Of a stretch of 64,000 nt of DNA, positions 9,256 through 18,099 are shown one piece after another. The stretch comes from Ruminococcoides intestinihominis. GTDB taxonomy: Bacteria > Bacillota > Clostridia > Oscillospirales > Acutalibacteraceae. The stretch covers positions 44,980-108,979 of the forward strand of contig NZ_JBBMEY010000003.1 in assembly GCF_040096285.1 (NCBI RefSeq), read 5' to 3'. A program made the position numbers and the translations under genes. How positions within the stretch are numbered: the first letter of the stretch is position 1; each line of letters starts with the position of its first letter. The notes under the pieces were generated by a model. It made no database searches. It saw only the letters and a program-made list of their open reading frames with translations, and was not told where the DNA came from.

Positions 9256-10021
9256 AATTACAGATGCATTTAAGAACGGCAAAGCATTTATCCCTTTCGT
9301 AACTGCCGGTGACCCTTGCCTTGAAGTTACAGAACAACTACTTATTGAAATGGACAAAAACGGTGCCGATATTATTGAAATCGGTATTCCTTTCTCTGAC
9401 CCTGTAGCTGAGGGTGTTGTTATTCAAGAGGCTGACATTAGAGCGTTAGCAGCAGGCACAACAACAGACAAAATCTTTCAGATGGTAGCAAAAGTAAGGG
9501 AAAAACTTTCTTGTGCAGTTGCACTTATGACATATGCAAATACTGTTTATGCTTATGATACCGACAAGTTCCTTGCTAACTGTAAGCAAGTTGGTGTTGA
9601 TGCACTGATTATTCCTGATGTTCCATATGAAGAAAGAGATGTTATAAAACCTTATTGTGAAAAGTATGGTGTTGAATATATTTCATTCGTTGCACCAACA
9701 AGTCACGACAGAATCAAAATGATTGCTAAGGATGCATCAGGCTTTATGTACTGTGTATCTTCCCTAGGTGTTACAGGTGTAAGACAGAACATTACAACAA
9801 ATATCGGTGAAATGATTGACCTTGTAAAATCGGTTAAGGATATTCCTTGTGCAGTCGGTTTCGGTATTTCAACTCCTGAACAGGCAAAGGAAATGGCAAA
9901 AAATGCTGACGGTGTAATTGTTGGTTCTGCTATTGTAAAAATTTGTGCAAAGTACGGCAAGGACTGCGTCCCTTATGTTGCAGAATATGTTAAGTCTATG
10001 AAGGATGCAATTTCACAGTAA
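9248..10021 (+). CDS. trpA: Tryptophan synthase alpha chain
   Basis: A 257-aa TIM-barrel subunit releasing indole from indole-3-glycerol phosphate. The catalytic Glu and Asp lie in IIEIGIPFSDP. The family's usual ADGP turn reads AEGV here, a variant I recall from other clostridia. The start is ATG 9248 (MSKITDAFKNGKAF), which gives the normal N-terminus and sits after AGAGGAG; the frame is open back to 9209 but that extension would be non-homologous. Last gene of the operon, followed by an intrinsic terminator. Confidence 0.96.
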   Translation: MSKITDAFKNGKAFIPFVTAGDPCLEVTEQLLIEMDKNGADIIEIGIPFSDPVAEGVVIQEADIRALAAGTTTDKIFQMVAKVREKLSCAVALMTYANTVYAYDTDKFLANCKQVGVDALIIPDVPYEERDVIKPYCEKYGVEYISFVAPTSHDRIKMIAKDASGFMYCVSSLGVTGVRQNITTNIGEMIDLVKSVKDIPCAVGFGISTPEQAKEMAKNADGVIVGSAIVKICAKYGKDCVPYVAEYVKSMKDAISQ

Positions 10022-10041
10022 ACAAAATTTAATAATTACAT

Positions 10042-10074
10042 ACAAAAAGACCTTTTAAGTAAGGTCTTTTTTCT
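10042..10074 (+). terminator. Terminator of the trp operon
   Basis: AAAAAGACCTT and AAGGTCTTTTTT arms around a short loop, with a T run, directly after trpA. Confidence 0.9.
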
Positions 10075-10132
10075 ATTTCTAACTATATTTACAGTGTAGT
10101 ATAAATGTGCTAAAATCGTGATGGTGATAATT

Positions 10133-10936
10133 ATGAAATATGATTTAATAGCACTTGATATGGACGGTACTTTGTTAAATGATGACAAGGTTATTCCAAA
10201 AGAAAATGTTGATGCAATTATAGAAATGCAGGAACAAGGCAAAACTGTTGCTATTTGTACCGGCAGACCTGCAAGTGGTGCATTGCCATTTGTTAAGGAT
10301 TTACACTTAGAAAAGTACGGTGGATATGTACTTTCCTATAACGGTGGTAGAATTTATGATGTTAAGAATGACAAGGTTCTTTACAACAAGGCTTTCCCAA
10401 AAGAATATTTACAGAAAGTCTTTGACTTAGTAAAGGGTACAACAATTACAGTTTCTTCTCCACTTGATCACAAGATTATTGCCGGTCATGCACTAAATGA
10501 TTGGTCAAGAACCGAAGCTAATGTTGTTCATCTACCTTTTGAATATCATGAGGACTTTTTAACACTTGATACCGAAATGAACAAGTTACTACTTGTTGAT
10601 AACCCAAAGGTTATCGGTGCAAACTATGACAACATTCATGATACACTTGAACCAAAGCTTCATGTATTCCTAAGTGAACCTTACTTTCTAGAGATTACAC
10701 CACAAAATGTAAACAAGGGTGAGGGACTTCACAACCTAGCAAAAATCTCAGGTATTCCGATTGAAAAGATGGTTGCAATGGGTGACAGCTTTAATGATAT
10801 TGAAATGCTAAAAGAAGCAGGTCTTGGTGTTGCTATGAAAAATAGCAAAGAGGGCGTTTCAGACTATGCAAATCTTGTAACAGTCAGTAATAATGACTGT
10901 GGTGTTGCAAAAATTATTAAAGAATATATCCTTTAG
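10133..10936 (+). CDS. Cof-type HAD-superfamily phosphatase
   Basis: A 267-aa member of HAD subfamily IIB. Motif I is LDMDGTLLND, motif II lies in AICTGRP, and motif III/IV is GEGL followed by MVAMGDSFNDIEML. This group dephosphorylates sugar phosphates and other small phosphate esters; the substrate is unknown. ATG 10133 is chosen over upstream GTG 10118 and ATG 10121 because the GGTGAT site precedes it and the protein then begins MKYDLIALDMDG. It lies between the trp terminator and a hairpin terminator at 11011-11053, so it is probably monocistronic. Confidence 0.88.
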   Translation: MKYDLIALDMDGTLLNDDKVIPKENVDAIIEMQEQGKTVAICTGRPASGALPFVKDLHLEKYGGYVLSYNGGRIYDVKNDKVLYNKAFPKEYLQKVFDLVKGTTITVSSPLDHKIIAGHALNDWSRTEANVVHLPFEYHEDFLTLDTEMNKLLLVDNPKVIGANYDNIHDTLEPKLHVFLSEPYFLEITPQNVNKGEGLHNLAKISGIPIEKMVAMGDSFNDIEMLKEAGLGVAMKNSKEGVSDYANLVTVSNNDCGVAKIIKEYIL

Positions 10937-10943
10937 AAATACT

Positions 10944-10975
10944 TTATTCATAATCAATTCACATATTATGAATAA
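10944..10975. repeat. 11-bp inverted repeat upstream of the amylase
   Basis: TTATTCATAAT (10944-10954) and ATTATGAATAA (10965-10975) are exact inverted repeats separated by 10 bp. No T run follows, so it looks more like an operator or mRNA stem than a terminator. Function unknown. Confidence 0.5.
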
Positions 10976-11010
10976 TAGACAAATTTAATAGTAAATTATT
11001 GGATACCTAG

Positions 11011-11053
11011 CTATGACTATAATTCTTTTGTAGAAATATAATCATAGTTTTTC
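11011..11053 (+). terminator. Terminator after the Cof-type phosphatase
   Basis: CTATGACTATA (11011-11021) pairs with TATAATCATAG (11037-11047) with one internal mismatch, followed by TTTTT. Confidence 0.7.
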
Positions 11054-11098
11054 TGTTTATAATTAGAATAACGAAATATAAAAAAGGAGATAACGCCA

Positions 11099-13327
11099 AT
11101 GAAAAAATTAGTCGCAATCTTAATGGTTCTAACTTTGGCTATGTCAGCACTTGTAGTTTCTGCATCTGCTGCACAGACAGATAAGGAATCAACCGGTGCA
11201 ACAGGTATTACTGTTCACTACTACACAGAGAAGGGAACTCCAAGCGTTTACTACTGGAATGCACTTCCAGAAAATATTTCTACAGAGTATCCCGGTGTAA
11301 AGATGACAAGTGAGGGTAATAACTACTACAGATACACTTTCTCAAGTGTTTCTAAAATTAACCTACAGTTCATCGAAAGTGATGGTACTCAAGGTAAAGA
11401 ACTTACAAGAAACACAAACAGTGGTACTAACGAATTTTGGTACAAAGGTAACCGTTGGTACAACAAACAACCATCAGATACAGAATATGAAAGAACAGAC
11501 CTTAGAGAAGACTCTATCTACTTCGTAATTACAACAAGATTTTACGATGGCGACAAGAGCAACAATGTTCACTGTTGGGAAGACGGTAAGGCTAACAACC
11601 CAGACACAGACCCAGCATGGAGAGGTGACTTTAAAGGTCTTATCCAAAAGCTAGACTACATCAAGGCTCTTGGTTTCTCAGCAATTTGGATTACACCTGT
11701 TGTAGAAAATGCATCAGGCTATGACTACCATGGCTACCACGCATTTGACTTTACAAAGGTTGACCCTAGATATGAAAGTGATGATACTTCATATCAGGAC
11801 CTAATTGATGCAGCTCACGAAAAAGGTTTAAAGATTATTCAGGACGTTGTATTTAACCACTCAGGTAACTTTGGTGAAGCTAACCTAGCCCCAATGTTTA
11901 CTAAGGACTATAGCAATCTAGGTTCATCAGACTGTATGAATGTTATTCCCGATTCTACTCTAGCTAAAAACTATTCAGGATATAGCAATATGTTACCTGC
12001 TGATCAGTATCAGTCAAGACTTGCAGTTATGAAGGAAGATGTTAATGATACAGCACACAACTATCACCATGATAAGTCATTAAGCTACGGTTCATACACA
12101 GAACAAACAGGTCAGATGGCAGGTGACTGTGTTGATATTAATACAGAAAATCCATCCGTTGTAAAGTATCTTACAGATGCTTATTCAAAGTACCTAGATA
12201 TGGGTGTTGACGCATTCAGAATGGATACAGAAAAGCACATTAACCGTTGGACACTAAACCACGCATTCTTCCCTGTATTTAACCAGTACAAGAATTTCCA
12301 CCTATTTGGTGAAGTTTGTGCCAGATACCATGGTGCTTATAATGAAGGTGGTTCTTCAGACTCATGTTTCTTCTATACATGGAGCGAAACAGAGAGTGCT
12401 TGGCAGAACAACTGGAGCAACTCTGACTGGAAATCTAACTATGATAACTCTGTAAAGCACTTCCAAGCTCACCAAAACAGAAGTTTCGACCAAACAAGTG
12501 ACAATGTTTACCTAAATGGTTTATCTTATCACACACCAGACTACAGCAAGGCAAACGGCACAAGTACAATCGACTTCCCTATGCACTGGGCATTTAAGGA
12601 TGCAAGTTCAGCATTCGGTGCTGCTAAGGGCGAAGACTCACTATACAATGATGCAACATGGGCAGTTACATATGTTGACTCTCACGACTACGGTCCTGAC
12701 GGTCAGGAAAAGACTCGTTACCAAGGTGGTGCTTCTGCTTGGGCAGAAAATATGGACTTAATGTTCACATTCCGTGGTATCCCATGTATCTACTATGGTT
12801 CAGAAATTGAATTCAAGAAAGATGTTCCAATTGATGTTGGTCCTAACGAGCCACTAGACAAGACAGGTCGTGCTTACTTCGGTGACCACCTAGAAGGTTC
12901 AGTTACAGCAAGCGACTACGGTAAATATACAGCTTCCGGTACAGTAGCTTCTACATTAGATGCTCCTCTTTCAAAGCACCTAGAAAAGCTAAATCAGATT
13001 AGAAGAGCAGTTCCTGCCCTACAAAAAGGTCAGTACACAACTGATAGCAATTATGTAGATGGCAATATGGCTTACATCAGAAGATATACAAATTCTAGCG
13101 TTGATTCACTTGCTTGTGTAACAATCAGTGGCGACGCAACATTTAAGGGTCTACCAAATGGCACATATATTGATGCAGTTACAGGTGACAAGAAAGTTGT
13201 TACAGGTGGCACACTTTCAACAAGTGGTGCAAGTGGCCAGGGTAACATGAGAGTTTATGTTCTACAAAACTCAAGCAGTGAAGTTAACGGTGCAATTGGT
13301 GACACAGATCTAACTTACTTAAAATAA
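11099..13327 (+). CDS. Secreted alpha-amylase, CBM26-like plus GH13
   Basis: A 742-aa extracellular starch-degrading enzyme. Residues 1-25 form a signal peptide ending ASAA. Residues ~37-125 resemble a CBM26 starch-binding module (VHYYTE, SVYYWN, PGVKMTSEG). The GH13 barrel follows with all four conserved regions: DVVFNH (~249-254), FRMDTEKH with nucleophile Asp ~376, FGEV with acid/base Glu ~405, and VDSHD with Asp ~530. A C-terminal beta domain ends at residue 742. There is no dockerin, S-layer or sortase signal, so it is probably released. ATG follows AAAAGGAG. It is monocistronic, with a strong terminator downstream. Confidence 0.93.
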   Translation: MKKLVAILMVLTLAMSALVVSASAAQTDKESTGATGITVHYYTEKGTPSVYYWNALPENISTEYPGVKMTSEGNNYYRYTFSSVSKINLQFIESDGTQGKELTRNTNSGTNEFWYKGNRWYNKQPSDTEYERTDLREDSIYFVITTRFYDGDKSNNVHCWEDGKANNPDTDPAWRGDFKGLIQKLDYIKALGFSAIWITPVVENASGYDYHGYHAFDFTKVDPRYESDDTSYQDLIDAAHEKGLKIIQDVVFNHSGNFGEANLAPMFTKDYSNLGSSDCMNVIPDSTLAKNYSGYSNMLPADQYQSRLAVMKEDVNDTAHNYHHDKSLSYGSYTEQTGQMAGDCVDINTENPSVVKYLTDAYSKYLDMGVDAFRMDTEKHINRWTLNHAFFPVFNQYKNFHLFGEVCARYHGAYNEGGSSDSCFFYTWSETESAWQNNWSNSDWKSNYDNSVKHFQAHQNRSFDQTSDNVYLNGLSYHTPDYSKANGTSTIDFPMHWAFKDASSAFGAAKGEDSLYNDATWAVTYVDSHDYGPDGQEKTRYQGGASAWAENMDLMFTFRGIPCIYYGSEIEFKKDVPIDVGPNEPLDKTGRAYFGDHLEGSVTASDYGKYTASGTVASTLDAPLSKHLEKLNQIRRAVPALQKGQYTTDSNYVDGNMAYIRRYTNSSVDSLACVTISGDATFKGLPNGTYIDAVTGDKKVVTGGTLSTSGASGQGNMRVYVLQNSSSEVNGAIGDTDLTYLK

Positions 13328-13355
13328 TTTTACAATTACAATCTCCTAAGTTTTG

Positions 13356-13385
13356 AAAAAGCCTTCCCGAACGGGAAGGCTTTTT
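13356..13385 (+). terminator. Terminator of the amylase gene
   Basis: Perfect stem AAAAAGCCTTCCCG / CGGGAAGGCTTTTT with a minimal loop and flanking A/T runs; strong, possibly bidirectional. Confidence 0.92.
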
Positions 13386-13684
13386 CTACTATATTTAGAA
13401 ATCAAAAATTATTTTATTGCTTGAAAAATAAAATAATTTTTAATAAAATAATTTTTTGTGAAATGTATCCAACCTATGGACTAAACTTTTCGCTTCTCTT
13501 AGCTAATACTCTAAACTTCAAAATTAATGCAACTTTTAGCCTATCTAAATCGTGTTATATATGGGGATAGAGCAAAATTTTTATTTCCCTATAATTCACC
13601 TATTTACTTCAGTACAGTTGATTTTTCACTTAAAAAGGTGTATAGTAATGTTGTTTTTTGACAAAAAAGATAGGAAGTTAAAAA
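13386..13684. other. AT-rich intergenic region
   Basis: About 300 bp between the amylase terminator and the next ribosome site. The only signal I can support is a promoter near its end (13618-13646). The open frame that crosses the 3' part (13552-13821) lacks a ribosome site and is out of frame with the conserved protein. Confidence 0.6.
13618..13646 (+). promoter_or_regulatory. Promoter of the tandem membrane-protein genes
   Basis: -35 TTGATT (13618-13623), 17-nt spacer, -10 TATAGT (13641-13646). It is followed at 13672 by AGGAAG and at 13685 by ATG, which places the intended translation start at 13685. Confidence 0.75.
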
Positions 13685-13699
13685 ATGAAGAAATTTTAA
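13685..13699 (+). other. Intended start and in-frame stop of paralog 1
   Basis: ATG AAG AAA TTT TAA (13685-13699) is in frame with the 714-aa protein that begins at 13730. AGGAAG lies 7 nt upstream of this ATG. Confidence 0.8.
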
Positions 13700-13729
13700 A
13701 ATTACTTAAGCAAAGTATTTGCTATTCTT

Positions 13730-15874
13730 ATGGGAATACTTATTTGCATCACCATTTCAGGAATCATTATCTCTTATCCGGAATACGGAAACTACTTTTC
13801 ATCAACAAGTCAAAACGGTAAAGAGTTGTTCTGGTTATTTACCTCAATTGCAGTAGGTGGTGTGATTATCACATGCACAATACTGGGATTGTTTAGACTT
13901 ATTAACAAGCTATCAAAAAAGGGACTTCTGATTTTCACAATAGCATTGTTTGTAATTTACGGTATATCTACTGTAGCTATTACCTACCTTTTCCCTACAA
14001 TTCCAATGACCGACAGCTTTTATGTACACGACCAAGCAGTGGGTATGGCTCATGGTACTAAGGATATAATCAATGGCAATTCAGCGTACTTTAGAAAATA
14101 CAGTAACAACAATCCACTGATTATTCTGCTATATTTTATATATAAAATAGCTTGTTCACTTGGAATTACCGACCTACTTCAGGTTGGCAGATTGTTTAAT
14201 GCATCTTGTATTACGGGTAGCTTGGTACTGTTCTACTTTGCAATACAGAAACTATCAAAAAGAGAAACCACCGGTGCAAAATTTGTTTTGCTAAACCTAC
14301 TGTTTGTACCAATAATTTTTATGACTTCTTGGGTATATACTGCCACTATCTGCTTACCTTTTATAGGTGGTATAATGTTATGTGGTGCAAACCTTATTAA
14401 GAATCAATCAAAAAAATCAATTATCATTAATTCAGCAATAATCGGTGTTTTGAGTATTGTTGGTTACAACATCAGACCGGTTGTACTTATCCTATCTATT
14501 GCCGGTTTTATATGCTTAGTCCTATGGACAGTTAAAGACAAAAAGCGTTTTGTAAAGTCAGCTATAATGGTTGGTGTTTGTGCAGTTTTTGCTTTAGGTT
14601 CATTTGTAACTACTAAGGCACTTAACAACCACTACTATACAGGTAGTAACGGCAACTTTCCTCTTACTCACTGGGTAGCTATGGGTCTTACTAAAAACGG
14701 TATGTATGACCCACAGTTGGTAAAAGAGAATATGAGGCTTTCTAACACAGACGAAATGAAAGCTAATGTAAATAAACATATCAAAGAAAGACTAAGCAAT
14801 TACAATGCCGGTTCATTTATCAGCCATCTATATATTAAGAATGGCAGTATATGGGCAGTAGGTTCACTGGAATATCAATCTCGATTAATCGGTTCTGCTG
14901 AAAAATACACACCACTAAGCAAATGGTTATATGGCTCAAAAAGTGACTTAATGTGTCTATATACTCAGATGTTGTGGCTATCTCTCCACATACTTACACT
15001 AATTTACATAATAAGATTTATCTTTAACAAAGAAAGTAAATACGGACTACTACAGATTCTTACTTTGCTAGGTGGTTATGGTTTCTATATGATATGGGAA
15101 GTAAAAATTGCCTATGCAGTACCATTTGTATTCTTTATTATAGGTATGGCTACTTTAGGTGGTGAAAGTGTTGAAAATGCTTTTGCTATGTCAAATGCTA
15201 AGGTTAAGAACATTGGTAGAATTTCTTATTCTGCTGTAGCAATTTTCTCAATTGTACTTATGTTTATCGGTGCACCTTTCTTTACTGACAATGTTATGAA
15301 AGTCAGTGACAAGAAACTAACGGTTAAGTCAACTCACAACTGTTTAATCAAAAAGATTGCAACAAGAAAGAGAACAGTTACTCAAGAGTTTTACACCAAA
15401 GAAAAATTCAACAGAGTTTACCTAAATGTAGCTTGTAGAAGTAACCTTTCTACCAGCAACAGTAAGTACAAGATAACTTTGAAGAATGGCAAAAACAAAA
15501 CTATTGCCACAAAGCTGGTTGACAGTAAAGACTACACAAAGCGTATTTCCGATATAAAACTGAAATTACCTAAAAAGTACACACCATCAGGTGAAGAAAA
15601 GTTTAAGATAACAGTTAAGGGTATTTCCGGTACCAAAGAAGCATTTAACTTTGGTTATAGCCATGGTGATGACATTGACCCTATAAGGGGTAACCTAAGA
15701 ACTAACGGTAAACTTGTAAAAGGTGACCTAAGGCTTACTGTTTCTGAAATTCATAAAGGTTCACTTCTTTCACCAAAAAGATACTGTGCTTTTTGTGTAG
15801 GAATTGTCTTGATAGAAGTTATAACGGCATTTCTTTATTTGGGCTTTTCTAAGAAAAAGCAGTATAATGATTAA
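13730..15874 (+). CDS. Polytopic glycosyltransferase-like membrane protein, paralog 1; stop at codon 5
   Basis: A large integral membrane protein (714 aa from ATG 13730) with about 10-12 helices. An extracytoplasmic TDSFYVHDQA segment with acidic residues follows the early helices, and a beta-rich tail (KYKITLKNG, KYTPSGEEKFKITVKG) precedes a last helix; this resembles PMT/ArnT-type lipid-linked glycosyltransferases. It is a close paralog of the next gene. The real start appears to be ATG 13685 (SD AGGAAG), but codon 5 is TAA: MKKF-stop-NYLSKVFAILMGIL aligns without gaps to MTKFTNFFAKLISIVLGIL of the paralog. ATG 13730 has no ribosome site. The gene may be a very recent pseudogene, a reinitiation case or a sequence error. 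Confidence 0.7.
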   Translation: MGILICITISGIIISYPEYGNYFSSTSQNGKELFWLFTSIAVGGVIITCTILGLFRLINKLSKKGLLIFTIALFVIYGISTVAITYLFPTIPMTDSFYVHDQAVGMAHGTKDIINGNSAYFRKYSNNNPLIILLYFIYKIACSLGITDLLQVGRLFNASCITGSLVLFYFAIQKLSKRETTGAKFVLLNLLFVPIIFMTSWVYTATICLPFIGGIMLCGANLIKNQSKKSIIINSAIIGVLSIVGYNIRPVVLILSIAGFICLVLWTVKDKKRFVKSAIMVGVCAVFALGSFVTTKALNNHYYTGSNGNFPLTHWVAMGLTKNGMYDPQLVKENMRLSNTDEMKANVNKHIKERLSNYNAGSFISHLYIKNGSIWAVGSLEYQSRLIGSAEKYTPLSKWLYGSKSDLMCLYTQMLWLSLHILTLIYIIRFIFNKESKYGLLQILTLLGGYGFYMIWEVKIAYAVPFVFFIIGMATLGGESVENAFAMSNAKVKNIGRISYSAVAIFSIVLMFIGAPFFTDNVMKVSDKKLTVKSTHNCLIKKIATRKRTVTQEFYTKEKFNRVYLNVACRSNLSTSNSKYKITLKNGKNKTIATKLVDSKDYTKRISDIKLKLPKKYTPSGEEKFKITVKGISGTKEAFNFGYSHGDDIDPIRGNLRTNGKLVKGDLRLTVSEIHKGSLLSPKRYCAFCVGIVLIEVITAFLYLGFSKKKQYND

Positions 15875-15919
15875 TAACCTTTTATATAAGGATTTATAGT
15901 TTTTATAGGAGGAATTTCA

Positions 15920-18097
15920 ATGACGAAGTTTACAAACTTTTTTGCTAAACTAATTTCTATTGTTTTAGGCATTCTGATTTTACTTAACATTTCGTCTATT
16001 ATAGCTAATGACAAAATAGCATTACTTTTAACTAAAAATCCTAACAATACAACTTCACAATTATTAGTTTACTCATTAATTGCTCTTGGTGGTATATTGA
16101 TGGTAGTCGGCATTATGGCACTTTTCAAGTTAATCAATAAACTTTCCGATAAAGGGTTAACAATTCTTGCAATTGTGCTAATAGCAATTTACAGTATAAC
16201 AACTATAGCAAATATATTTTTATTTCCGACCATTCCTAGCTCTGACTCATTCTATGTTCAGGATTATGCAATTAAAATGGCTAGAGGAGATATTAACATA
16301 ATAGATGGAAATGATAGCTACTTCGGAAAATATAGCAACAACAATGCAGTTGTTCTTATTCTATATTATCTATTTAAAGCATTTTTCTTTGTAGGACAGG
16401 ACAATCTCCTTTGGGTTGGCAGAATTTTTAATTCACTATGTATTGTAGGAGCAACTGTTCTTTTCTACTTTGCTATTGTTAAATTTACAGGCAAAAAAGT
16501 AACAGCTACTAAGTTCCTACTACTAAGTGTACTGCTACCATCTGTTCAATTCTCATCCTCATGGGTATATACTGCAACAATATGTATGCCTTTTATCGGT
16601 GGTATCTTCCTATGTGGAGCAAACCTAATCAAAGCTACAACACGGAAATCTATAATCATTAATTCAGCTATTATAGGTGTGCTAAGTGTTGTAGGTTACA
16701 AGGTTAGACCGGTTGTTATCTTTATTTCTTTAGCCGGTATTATCTGTATGTTCTTCTGGGCATTTAAAGACAAAAAGAAATTGCTAAAATCAGCCTTTTC
16801 ACTTGCAATTTGTGCAGTAGTAGCCTGTACATCATTCCTTGTTTGTAAAGGAATTGACAACCACTATTACACAGGTAGCAACAAGCAATTCCCTATTACT
16901 CACTGGATTGCTATGAGTCTTAAGGGTAATGGTGCTTATGACTTACAGTACAAAAATAAGCATGAAGCAATGAACTCCACAGAAGAAATCAACAGGGACT
17001 CTATTAAGGATATTAAGAATACTCTTAATAGCTACACACCACTAACTTTGTTTAAACATCAATACGAGAAAAGCAGCCTTATGTGGAGTGAAGGTTCTGT
17101 AGGTTACTATACAAGACAGAAAGGCAGTAATACATATAGAAGTTTAAATGACTATATTTATGGTCCGAAGAAACATATGCTGATGATGTATTGTCAGATG
17201 TTATGGTTAGCCTTTAACATTCTTATTATAGTTTATTTATATAAGCTACTTAGAAACAAATCCTCAAAGAAAGATTTACTACTTGCAATTACTTTACTGG
17301 GTGCATTGGTTTTCTATATGATATGGGAAGTAAAGATTAATTACGCATTGCCTTTCGTATCGATTATTATTGCAATGGCTACTATGGGTGGAATTTCAAT
17401 TGAAAACAAATTCACTGTACCTGAACTAACCACAAAAAAATGTTACAAGACAGCCTACATAACAGTTGCAACTTTGTTTATTGCTTTATTACTTTCAAAC
17501 ATTTATTATGTTTCATATAGTCAAATGATAAGAGGAACTCCAAAGATTGAGAACTTTGCTTCCGTAAGTAATGAAATTGATAATGTTTCCGAACACAACA
17601 AGGTGCTTAAACAAACATTCTATGCTGACAGTGACTTTAATAAATTATCATTTTTCAGTATTGCTCATCCTAACAATCCTTCTTCTAAATATAAAATTAC
17701 ACTAAAAAATAGTAAAAAGAAGGTTATTGCAGAAAAGACTTATTCCAGCTATTATACATTTGAAAAGACAAAGAATGTTATATTAAAGCTACCTAAAACA
17801 TACTCACCTACTCATAACGAGAAATTCACCTTAACAATTAAAGGTTTAGGAGCTGACTCTGATTATCAAGAGTTCAACTACTCAGACAGTTCACAGATTG
17901 ACTGCTTGCCGGGTGAATTAAAAATTAACGGTAAGCCTATTAACGGTGACCTAAAATTCGGTTTGTTTTATACCGAAAGAACATCATTAATGAGTTTACC
18001 TGCTTACCTAACACTAATTGCTATTATTGCATTAGCAGAAGTTTTAGTATATATTTCATTATTCAAAAAGAAAAATTACAACTTAGCAAAGAGATAA
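15920..18097 (+). CDS. Polytopic glycosyltransferase-like membrane protein, paralog 2
   Basis: A 725-aa intact paralog of the preceding gene, 45 nt downstream. Shared blocks include SDSFYVQDYAIKMARG, YSNNNA, SSWVYTATIC-PFIGGI-LCGANLI, SIIINSAIIGVLS-VGY-RPVV, DNHYYTGSN, YMIWEVKI and the C-terminal KYKITLKN beta domain with a final helix. About 10-12 membrane segments and the acidic first external loop suggest a GT-C-type transferase acting on a lipid-linked sugar at the cell surface. That is inference; no substrate can be named. ATG follows AGGAGG. It is probably cotranscribed with paralog 1 and the EamA gene that starts 2 nt after its stop. Confidence 0.75.
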   Translation: MTKFTNFFAKLISIVLGILILLNISSIIANDKIALLLTKNPNNTTSQLLVYSLIALGGILMVVGIMALFKLINKLSDKGLTILAIVLIAIYSITTIANIFLFPTIPSSDSFYVQDYAIKMARGDINIIDGNDSYFGKYSNNNAVVLILYYLFKAFFFVGQDNLLWVGRIFNSLCIVGATVLFYFAIVKFTGKKVTATKFLLLSVLLPSVQFSSSWVYTATICMPFIGGIFLCGANLIKATTRKSIIINSAIIGVLSVVGYKVRPVVIFISLAGIICMFFWAFKDKKKLLKSAFSLAICAVVACTSFLVCKGIDNHYYTGSNKQFPITHWIAMSLKGNGAYDLQYKNKHEAMNSTEEINRDSIKDIKNTLNSYTPLTLFKHQYEKSSLMWSEGSVGYYTRQKGSNTYRSLNDYIYGPKKHMLMMYCQMLWLAFNILIIVYLYKLLRNKSSKKDLLLAITLLGALVFYMIWEVKINYALPFVSIIIAMATMGGISIENKFTVPELTTKKCYKTAYITVATLFIALLLSNIYYVSYSQMIRGTPKIENFASVSNEIDNVSEHNKVLKQTFYADSDFNKLSFFSIAHPNNPSSKYKITLKNSKKKVIAEKTYSSYYTFEKTKNVILKLPKTYSPTHNEKFTLTIKGLGADSDYQEFNYSDSSQIDCLPGELKINGKPINGDLKFGLFYTERTSLMSLPAYLTLIAIIALAEVLVYISLFKKKNYNLAKR

Positions 18098-18099
18098 TT

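Noticed and set aside
11099..13327. Dockerin or cohesin in the amylase (amylosome component)
   Set aside because: No paired Asp/Asn calcium-loop repeats or cohesin-like domain are visible; the protein ends after the GH13 C-terminal beta domain.
13552..13821. 89-aa ORF before paralog 1
   Set aside because: It covers the promoter at 13618-13646, lacks a ribosome site and overlaps the conserved membrane-protein frame.
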